A stretch of DNA of 60,136 bases from Amoebophilaceae bacterium (GTDB taxonomy: Bacteria > Bacteroidota > Bacteroidia > Cytophagales > Amoebophilaceae). The notes beneath the pieces were generated by a model that was not told the DNA's origin, searched no databases, and worked only from the letters and a program-made list of their open reading frames with translations. A program made the position numbers and the translations under genes. The stretch lies in contig JALOLY010000001.1 of NCBI GenBank assembly GCA_025455725.1, positions 1-60,136 on the forward strand, written 5' to 3'. Positions 34,914 through 41,612 of the stretch are shown here, piece after piece; the first letter of the stretch is position 1; the number at the start of each line of letters is the position of its first letter.

Positions 34914-35642
34914 CTAAAAGCTTATTGTGTTACTCAAAGAAAGCTCGTTTTCTTGTGCACTCGCAAGCGATTGCGTCAGCAAGACTGTCTTGCGATCTGC
35001 AGAAATGCTAGCAAGCGCATGCGTAGCTTTTTTTATCTCTTTGTCGAAGCTGTAGGCGAGGTGGTAGGTCACAACGCTCAAAAAAGTTTTTGAGATCAAA
35101 TTTGCGATGTATGGATCGGTCTTTGCGTAGTAGTGTGCTAACAGCTGTGCAACATCTTTAGTATCTGTTCTTGCGAATGACCGACGATCCATTTTGAAGG
35201 AAGTACATCCTGGATGGTTTACATGTGTGTAAAGTTTACGTACGGCCTCGTTTAAGGCCTTGATGCTGTCGAACTGAAAACTTAGCTTAAAGCGTGACAT
35301 CTTGGCGTTGTGTTCTGAAGTTACGTTGCTGACGCCTGCCACACACTTTAAGTTATCAGCCGCCTCCGAAAATGCTTCTTTCACACCCTTCCTAACAATA
35401 TCGGGTGTACTTTTAGTCAGTAGACTTGCAACTTGGATGAGCTGCTCTGCGTTTGTTAAATCCGCCACAAGCTCGAGCTGGCCAGAGCCATTGTCATGAA
35501 TGCGGCCAGTCTCATATATATCGAGGCCGACGTCAAGGAATTTGTTGGAAGAGAATACCAGTAGACACAGTAGGTAGGTTAGATATTGTATTTTTTTCAC
35601 GAAGGATTTAATCACGAAAAGCGATGTAATACACATAAGCAC
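34914..35642 (-). CDS. Exported protein of unknown function
   Basis: Up to 242 residues with a hydrophobic segment near the N-terminus. If translation starts at a GTG at 35598-35600 the protein begins (V)KKIQYLTYLLCLLVFSS, a good signal peptide; the frame also allows an ATG at 35642. The mature part begins with beta-type sequence LDIYETGRIHDNGSGQLELV, followed by a mixed helical region and a second strand pair (RFKLSFQFDSIKAL). A hydrophobic stretch ISKTFLSVVTYHLAYSF occurs near residue 190. No family recognised. It sits directly next to the broken lysozyme gene in the same orientation, 109 nt away, which may mark a lineage-specific exported set. Confidence 0.6.
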   Translation of the reverse strand: MLMCITSLFVIKSFVKKIQYLTYLLCLLVFSSNKFLDVGLDIYETGRIHDNGSGQLELVADLTNAEQLIQVASLLTKSTPDIVRKGVKEAFSEAADNLKCVAGVSNVTSEHNAKMSRFKLSFQFDSIKALNEAVRKLYTHVNHPGCTSFKMDRRSFARTDTKDVAQLLAHYYAKTDPYIANLISKTFLSVVTYHLAYSFDKEIKKATHALASISADRKTVLLTQSLASAQENELSLSNTISF

Positions 35643-35751
35643 TTGGTCCGGTAAAATGGTACATGGCTACTTTATTATCAAGGAGTACCTGGTACGAGGA
35701 TCGGTTGGTGCACAAGTGCCAACGCCCTAGCTGCTCTAGGCTATTCGTAAC

Positions 35752-36518
35752 TCAGGGTCCCTGCAACCCCCGTTTGTAGCTGTGGTATATTCCCCTTGCC
35801 TCCCGTAAGAGAGATGCGTTTTGGGGGTCATTGCAGTATGCTACAACGTCTAGAGCAAGTGTTGAAGGAATTTCTGCACTATCTCTCAACACAAACATTT
35901 CTGCTATCCTGCGTTTTAGAAGTCCCCTGTAATACGGATGCTCAGCCCCTCCTTTCGTGAACTTGGGAAACTCTAGAGCAGCTGCCTCATATCGCGAGGC
36001 GCTGAGTAATGGTATCATATCGATTTGCTGTCCGCTATTTCGGATGTCTTTGGTGGGATCACGCAAGACTTTTGCTCCCATACTGTAGTTTAAGGAGACT
36101 AACGCATCAAACTCCCTCTGGTAGAGTGGCACTCTCACTAAGTTTTGTATGTCTGGTGCATACGTATCAGCTATCTTTGAACGTAGCAGTGTTTCTGCTT
36201 GTGCTTTTGATATGTCACCCTCCTGGTCTTCTGGGATAGTTTGCCCGTAACCTACTGTCCACGCTCCAACGGAACGGCGTATGGATGACTACTAAAGCCC
36301 TCAAATTTCTTTATTAGCGCTATTCCAGCCGGGGATACTTCACAATCTTCTACGTTGCTTCTTCTTTCTGAACGCACCGCACTCTCCTCCCATGTGTTCA
36401 ACACCAACCCAGCTTTGCAGCTGGAGCTAATCGTCACGAGGAAGAGCAAGCTGCGTACCAGCGCAGTATGAGAGGCGGATATTGCAAGAAGGAGCTGTCG
36501 TATCTTGTACATAGTCAT
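35752..36518 (-). pseudogene. GH24 phage-type lysozyme broken by a one-base frameshift
   Basis: Two minus-strand frames together make one lysozyme of about 255 residues. The first part (from ATG 36518) has a hydrophobic export segment ending SSSC, then SPAGIALIKKFEGFSSHPYA with the catalytic Glu. It then runs into a stop at 36232-36234. In the next frame the protein continues WTVGYGQTIPEDQEG, then VPLYQREFDALVSLNYSMG, KFTKGGAEHPYYRGLLKRR and IAEMF, all typical of GH24 endolysins, to the stop at 35752. Inserting one base near 36274 restores PYADSVGAWTVGYG, so the missing base falls in what looks like the catalytic Asp codon. GH24 enzymes cut peptidoglycan. It could be a real inactivation or a sequencing error. 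Confidence 0.82.
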
Positions 36519-36682
36519 CCCTTGCTGGCACGCCCGCCCAGCTTGCCAATGTTACCACCATATTTACGATTAGTCAACACTTTTACGTTGATACTTTTGC
36601 AGTGACGGGTCTTTTTACCGCCACGGACCAATACAAGCATCTATTTTCGTGATAAAAAATATGTGTTAACACATCGCTGCAT

Positions 36683-37900
36683 ATGGCCAACAAGATCCAG
36701 TATATATCGAAAAAAGAACATCATATGCGAGCTGTGCCCACCAAGTACCGCCCAGAAGATTTGAAGGCAGAGGAAGTACTTATTAACATGGGCCCGCAGC
36801 ATCCTGCTACCCACGGAATTTTGCGTTTAGAGGTGATCCTAGACGGCGAGCTGGTGGTGGATGTAGTACCTCATTTGGGCTATCTGCATCGTTGTTTTGA
36901 GAAGCATGCGGAGGCTTTACCATACAACCAAATTATCCCTTATGTAGATCGAATAGATTACCTGTCTGCCATGAACTCAGAGCATGCTTTTGTCATGGGG
37001 GTAGAACGGATGTTGGGTATTACAGGCCGGTTGTCTCCTAGGGTAGAGTACATCAGGGTGTTGGTGGCAGAGCTCAATCGACTGGCTTCTCATTTTCTGG
37101 CTATTGGCACGTATGGGGTAGACTTGGGGGCTTTTACTGCATTTTTGTGGTTGATGCGTGATAGAGAGCACATCTTACGACTCTTTGAGTGGGTCTGCGG
37201 TGCGCGTATGCTTTATAACTACATTTGGATTGGCGGCCTATACTACGACTTACCCGTAGGATTTGAAGATAGATGCAGCGAATTTATGCACTATCTGCAA
37301 CCCAAACTCGCGGAGATCGACCAACTGATCATCGAAAACAAAATTTTTATAGCAAGAACAGCCAATGTGGGAGTTTTGCCTTTGGATTTGGCTATTAACT
37401 ACGGCGTCTCAGGGCCGGCGCTCAGAGCTTCTGGTCTGCGGCTAGATTTGCGTAGGGTAGATGGTTATTCGGTGTATCCAGAATTAGAGTTTGAAATACC
37501 CATCGGGCAAGGTAAGATGGGTCAAGTGGGGGATTGTTGGGATAGGACGTGGGTTCGGATGCAAGAGTGTCGAGAGTCGGTGAAAATCATTGAACAATGT
37601 CTCTTGCGCCTTACGCGTGACTTTAAGCGTACCCCTTCGTTTGATCCTCAAAAACTGGTGCCTAAAAAAATTAGGACTCCGGACCAGGACCTATACGTGC
37701 GGTCAGAGAACCCACGGGGTGAGGTCGGCTTCTTCTTTCGTGCTACAAAGCGGGGTGACTGTCCTTTTCGTTGCAAAGCCCGTACGCCAAGTTTTAGCAA
37801 TCTCTCCGTCTTGCCAGAAATTGCCAGAGGACACTTGTTGCCTGACTTAGTTGCTATAGTGGGGTCTGTAGATATTGTGTTGGGAGAGATAGACCGTTAG
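36683..37900 (+). CDS. nuoD: NADH-quinone oxidoreductase subunit D
   Basis: A 405-residue peripheral-arm subunit of complex I that forms the quinone-binding cavity with NuoB. Conserved NuoD segments are INMGPQHPATHGILRL near residue 34, the PHLGYLHRCFEKHAE segment, DRIDYLSAMNSEHAF, and the C-terminal LPDLVAIVGSVDIVLGEIDR. Length is normal for the unfused form. It stands alone on the plus strand, far from nuoABC (23.8-25.4 kb) and nuoJ (8.5 kb). An ATG at 36725 is an alternative start that would remove 14 residues. Hairpins lie about 110-170 nt after the stop. Confidence 0.96.
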   Translation: MANKIQYISKKEHHMRAVPTKYRPEDLKAEEVLINMGPQHPATHGILRLEVILDGELVVDVVPHLGYLHRCFEKHAEALPYNQIIPYVDRIDYLSAMNSEHAFVMGVERMLGITGRLSPRVEYIRVLVAELNRLASHFLAIGTYGVDLGAFTAFLWLMRDREHILRLFEWVCGARMLYNYIWIGGLYYDLPVGFEDRCSEFMHYLQPKLAEIDQLIIENKIFIARTANVGVLPLDLAINYGVSGPALRASGLRLDLRRVDGYSVYPELEFEIPIGQGKMGQVGDCWDRTWVRMQECRESVKIIEQCLLRLTRDFKRTPSFDPQKLVPKKIRTPDQDLYVRSENPRGEVGFFFRATKRGDCPFRCKARTPSFSNLSVLPEIARGHLLPDLVAIVGSVDIVLGEIDR

Positions 37901-38014
37901 AAAATTTTCAGCTTGTTGATCGCCAAAATTCACTCGATTAGGTAAGTGCATGAACTAAGTGGCGACCATAACTAGACTATCGCAGAGCCTGATCTTGATC
38001 ACCCTGGATGTCGT

Positions 38015-38070
38015 CTAGTCTGAAGCAAGACTAGGCTTGCAGCAAGCAGAGGGGGGCAATAGTCCCCTCT
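38015..38070 (+). terminator. Two successive hairpins after nuoD
   Basis: A 7-bp stem CTAGTCT/AGACTAG (38015-38021 with 38028-38034) is followed by a 7-bp stem AGAGGGG/CCCCTCT (38048-38054 with 38064-38070). Together they may end the nuoD transcript. There is no long T-run, so the call is tentative. Confidence 0.35.
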
Positions 38071-38429
38071 TATGAATGCGATCAATGTCCTGGCGTGAAG
38101 AGTCTGCTCTGTTACGGGACCGAAAGCTAGTAAGGCAAATATACTGTTACGAAAGTGCCTCAAGCTTGCATAGGCGCAATACGGTGGGGTAAAGAGGGGG
38201 TAGTTACTGAAGTTCAGAAAAAGTTTGTTTCATTCCTCGGCCGTCCATATAAACCATGCACTAAGCGGAGTGCGATATTCAGGAGAACAAGTTGCTGTAC
38301 AGCGGTGTAATGTGGTATATCGGTATTGTGTGAGTGATGGTTGGAGGTTGCCCAAGATTTATCAAGAAGGTGGCTCTTTTGTCGAGACTGCCGACTCGTA
38401 GTGCTAGCGAAGACAGGATGCGTCAAGTG

Positions 38430-38451
38430 CTCATTGGGCGTGCCCAATGAG
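38430..38451 (-). terminator. Perfect 10-bp hairpin after the holB stop
   Basis: CTCATTGGGC (38430-38439) and GCCCAATGAG (38442-38451) form a perfect 10-bp stem with a 2-nt spacer, 13 nt beyond the holB stop on the minus strand. Position and strength suit a terminator, though there is no T-run. Confidence 0.45.
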
Positions 38452-38464
38452 GGTTGATATATGG

Positions 38465-39589
38465 CTAGGGCTTAAAAGTATCACCAATCTTCAGAGATAG
38501 ATCTAGGTATAGTATTCTTGGATTTACGTGCCTTTCTATGTATTGGTGTGCTTGACTCAACCAGGTAATCCATTTTTTAATTTTTTGGTGTGTCAATACT
38601 TGTCCCAACTTTTTAGTAAACTCTCGCTCTTCGTCTGTAGCTCTTGTGAGTCTTGTTTGTGTGAAAGAGAGTAGCAATGCCTCTCGTAGCATGTGCAGGG
38701 CGTAGGCCAAGAAGTCCCTCTGGTTTGTTTTGGACATTTCCTGAAAAGTTCCCGACTGAGCCACCAGTTGTGTCAAGTCGCGGGCATAGCACAGCCGCAT
38801 CCAGCTTTTGAATCGCTCAAAATAGCCTCTCGTTGCGTTTTCGACAAGTTTGAATGCCTTATTGAGGTTGCCATCTGCCAACAGTGTAACCTGTGCTAGT
38901 TGTGTCCGATCTAGTGGATACCGTTGCGAGAGCATATTTGAAAGTGCTGCATCCGTAAAGGCGGGAATGTGTATCTGCTGTGTGCGCGAGCGGATCGTAC
39001 TCAGTACCCTGTCTGGATTTACACTTACGAGCATGAAAAGTGTATGAGGCGGAGGCTCTTCTATAACCTTGAGTAGCGCATTGGCAGCTGTCACGTGGAG
39101 GTACTCTGGAAGCCAGACGAGTACAATTTTATACGCTCCCTCAAAGGCTTTAAAGCTTACGGCCTGGATGATCTCTTTGGCTTCTTCTCTTGAAATACTA
39201 AGCTGTTTATTCTCGTTGTTCAAGTGGATGCTCCAGTCGCTGGCATTTCCGTAAGGATGTTCATGGAGAAAAGTACGCCAAGGCTTCAGAAAATTGATGC
39301 TGACGACTTCCTTTCCCACGAATTTTTTGGTAGCGCTGGTAGGGAAAACGTACTTCACGTCCGGGTGGACCAGCTTCTGCGCCCTCAGGCAAGAAACACA
39401 TCGGCCACAAGCGTCGTCCTCAAGTCTGTGATGACAGTTGAGGTAAGCTATGAAGGCCAATGCTAAGGGTAAGCTAGCGCTACCTTCAGGGCCCCAAAAT
39501 AGCTGTGCGTGTGGAACCTGGCGTGTTTGTGCTACATGAATGAGGCGCTGTTTGATAGATGTGTAGCCTTGGATTGCCGCAAAGTACAT
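38465..39589 (-). CDS. holB: DNA polymerase III subunit delta'
   Basis: A 374-residue clamp-loader subunit (DnaX/HolB AAA+ family). Near the N-terminus is VPHAQLFWGPEGSASLPLAL, a P-loop position without the canonical GKT, as expected for the non-ATP-binding delta'. The zinc-binding Cys cluster CGRCVSC lies near residue 63. The segment HVTAANALLKVIEEPPPHTLF and the SRT motif STIRSRTQQIHIP (sensor region that acts on neighbouring ATP sites) follow. Start chosen at the ATG at 39587-39589 (MYFAAIQGY); a longer frame to 39637 overlaps the GlmU-like gene. It lies 13 nt after that gene, so they are likely cotranscribed. Confidence 0.9.
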   Translation of the reverse strand: MYFAAIQGYTSIKQRLIHVAQTRQVPHAQLFWGPEGSASLPLALAFIAYLNCHHRLEDDACGRCVSCLRAQKLVHPDVKYVFPTSATKKFVGKEVVSINFLKPWRTFLHEHPYGNASDWSIHLNNENKQLSISREEAKEIIQAVSFKAFEGAYKIVLVWLPEYLHVTAANALLKVIEEPPPHTLFMLVSVNPDRVLSTIRSRTQQIHIPAFTDAALSNMLSQRYPLDRTQLAQVTLLADGNLNKAFKLVENATRGYFERFKSWMRLCYARDLTQLVAQSGTFQEMSKTNQRDFLAYALHMLREALLLSFTQTRLTRATDEEREFTKKLGQVLTHQKIKKWITWLSQAHQYIERHVNPRILYLDLSLKIGDTFKP

Positions 39590-39602
39590 GGTTTTCCGTT
39601 TC

Positions 39603-40802
39603 CTAGCTGCGATGGATAGCTGTAGCAAGAAACACATGTGCTAGTATCTTCTTGTCCTGTTCTGTCAGTTGCACTTGACGTCTCATCGTCATTCGCTCTG
39701 CTGCCTCCAACGCTTTATCCAGCACGTAGGTTTGTATGCGTTTCCCTTTGGCGCCCCATGTAAAAGAAGGCACTGTTTTGTCATAGTAACCCACTCCGAA
39801 CAGGTTACTGCTCACTCCAACTATAGTCCCCGAGTTAAATACCGTATTGACGGCACATTTGCTGTGGTCACCCATAAAAAGGCCACAAAATTGCAAATTT
39901 TTCGCCTCAAGCTCTTCCCCACGCTCATCCCATACCTTGATTTTACCATAGTCATTCCTCAGGTTGGAGGTACTTGTTCCCGCTCCCAAGTTGCACCACT
40001 CACCGACGACAGAACTACCCAAAAACCCATCGTGAGCTTTGTTGCTGTATCCCAGAATGACCGAATTGCTTATTTCTCCACCCACTTTTGCATAAGGTCC
40101 AACGGTGGTCGCATTGCCTATTCTGGCTCCTGCCTTGACCTGAACCGCCTCACAAATGGCAGTAGGGCCTCTGATGACCGCACCTTCTTGGATAGTCGCG
40201 TTGCTACCGATGTAGATAGGGCCAGATTCAGCATTTAACACTGCCGCCTTGGTCGAGACGCCTTCTTCCATGAAGATACTCGCCTCGTTGTAGGTAATGG
40301 TATGTTGATCCAGAATGCGTTGTGTAGTCTTTCCTTCACAAATCCACTGAAAATCCTTGATGAGTTCCTGTTCATTCAACAGAAATATATCCCAATTGTT
40401 GTTGATTTGTGTAATGGGACTCTCAAAAATTATATTCTTGAAATAAGGAATGTCAAACTCATCCTTCTTGAAATTTTGTAGTTGCTCTCTATCACAGCGC
40501 GTAGCGATCAGCGTATCTCCTTTGACAAGCTTCTGGTTGATTTCCAGCTTCTTGATAGCCTCTACCAGCACTCTATCGGGACAAACTGTACTGTTGATGC
40601 ATAAGCTATCCCTCGACTCCACGCAGGGGAACTTATGCCTGAGGTGGGAATCTGTAAGGAATGAATAGTCCCCTTTCAAGTAGTACTTCCACTTCTCCTC
40701 GATCGTGACAACGCCCACCCTGATCTTAGCCAGCGCCCTTGTATAAGAGAAGGGCCTAAGCAACTTTCTTGCTTGAGGCGTATCAAGTAGTACGATGTTC
40801 AT
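39603..40802 (-). CDS. GlmU-family sugar nucleotidyltransferase-like protein
   Basis: A 399-residue protein of the Bacteroidota-specific GlmU-like family. The N-terminal half (1-170) is a diverged nucleotidyltransferase domain that starts MNIVLLDTP and has the RVGVVTIEEKWKYYLKGDYSF segment. The C-terminal half (about 185-360) is a left-handed beta-helix with hexapeptide repeats (IYIGSNATIQEGAVIRGP, VKAGARIGNATTVGPYAKVG) ending in a loop SFTWGAKGK. The canonical GlmU GTP/UTP-binding GTA-type motif is absent, so the reaction is uncertain; a role in sugar-nucleotide synthesis for the envelope is inferred from the family. Upstream, 32 nt away, is rpmE2; downstream is holB, all minus strand. Confidence 0.88.
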   Translation of the reverse strand: MNIVLLDTPQARKLLRPFSYTRALAKIRVGVVTIEEKWKYYLKGDYSFLTDSHLRHKFPCVESRDSLCINSTVCPDRVLVEAIKKLEINQKLVKGDTLIATRCDREQLQNFKKDEFDIPYFKNIIFESPITQINNNWDIFLLNEQELIKDFQWICEGKTTQRILDQHTITYNEASIFMEEGVSTKAAVLNAESGPIYIGSNATIQEGAVIRGPTAICEAVQVKAGARIGNATTVGPYAKVGGEISNSVILGYSNKAHDGFLGSSVVGEWCNLGAGTSTSNLRNDYGKIKVWDERGEELEAKNLQFCGLFMGDHSKCAVNTVFNSGTIVGVSSNLFGVGYYDKTVPSFTWGAKGKRIQTYVLDKALEAAERMTMRRQVQLTEQDKKILAHVFLATAIHRS

Positions 40803-40834
40803 TCGGTGAGCTCTGAGGGCCTTACGGAAAATAC

Positions 40835-41080
40835 CTAGCCCTTCTTGTACTTCTGCTGGAATTTCTCTACTCTCCCTGCCGTATCTACGAACACTTTCTT
40901 CCCTGTGTAGAAGGGATGAGAGGCAGCACTTATCTCAACCTTGACCAGGGGATATTCTCTCCCGTCTGCCCATTGGATGGACTCCTTGGCATGGATTGTG
41001 GAGCGTGTCAAGAACTTGAGATCGCTTGAAGTATCTAAAAAAACCACCTCTCGGTATACTGGGTGTATGCCCTTTTTCAT
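40835..41080 (-). CDS. rpmE2: 50S ribosomal protein L31 type B
   Basis: An 81-residue ribosomal protein. It begins MKKGIHPVYREVVFLDTSS and contains SHPFYTGKKVFVDTAGRVEKF, the pattern of type B L31. The zinc-binding Cys residues of type A are absent, so this is the zinc-independent form usual in Bacteroidota. First gene of a probable rpmE2-GlmU-like-holB transcript. Confidence 0.97.
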   Translation of the reverse strand: MKKGIHPVYREVVFLDTSSDLKFLTRSTIHAKESIQWADGREYPLVKVEISAASHPFYTGKKVFVDTAGRVEKFQQKYKKG

Positions 41081-41612
41081 GACTGCTACTAGTTTTTGCC
41101 CCTATTGTTCTTTGCTTTCACCCTAAATGTAACAAAAACTTTAGAAAGGTGACCCGTCATGTCCTTGCAAGTTTGTTACGCAAGTATCACAAATAAGCTT
41201 TTTTCACACTAAAACACTTCCATTGCGGAAGCAAGACCTTTACATGGACAATCTACGAACTAGGACACCATTCAATAGCTTGATGCCGTTGCCTATGGCT
41301 TAGATAAATACATGCCGCCCTCGAGTTCTCCTTAAAAAAGGGGATAAGCCAACATAATCGTAAGGGAAATTACCTCAGCAACTGTAAAAATGTCCATTTA
41401 TCCGATCCTATGCCATGCAAAGGTTTTGAAGCATGTGTGCCGTTGTTGCGTATTCATTGCTAGGGACAACCCATTTAGATGTACATGCAAAATGCAGCCT
41501 CCACACGGTACAGATCTTTTAAACGTACGTCTCACGCAGTTGATGGAGTGCCGTTTGCCTCTCCCTCCCTACATTTTTTGGTACGCAAGTGGGCCCTAAA
41601 AAGGCTTGTATT
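41081..41612. other. Gene-poor interval upstream of rpmE2
   Basis: About 530 nt between the rpmE2 start and the stop of the LptD-like gene. The rpmE2 promoter must lie in the first part. The middle holds copy B of the interspersed repeat. No gene recognised. Confidence 0.45.
41234..41427. repeat. Diverged interspersed repeat, copy B
   Basis: Aligns in the same orientation with 32865-33062 over about 195 nt, with shared blocks such as AGACCTTTAC, TCTCCTTAA and GGGG.TAAGCC.ACAT. Its final hairpin is disrupted compared with copy A (TATGCCATGCAAAGG for TATGCCCTGCAAGGG). Like copy A, it lies in a gap between minus-strand genes. Confidence 0.65.

Larger units (their letters stand above)
37901..38464. 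other. Gene-poor interval between nuoD and holB
   Basis: About 560 nt without a convincing gene. It holds three inverted repeats described separately. A minus-strand frame of 77 codons (38214-38447) has no recognised family and looks like chance or remnant. Confidence 0.4.

Noticed and set aside
38214..38447. A 77-codon minus-strand frame after nuoD
   Set aside because: No family features and it spans a hairpin region; treated as non-coding.
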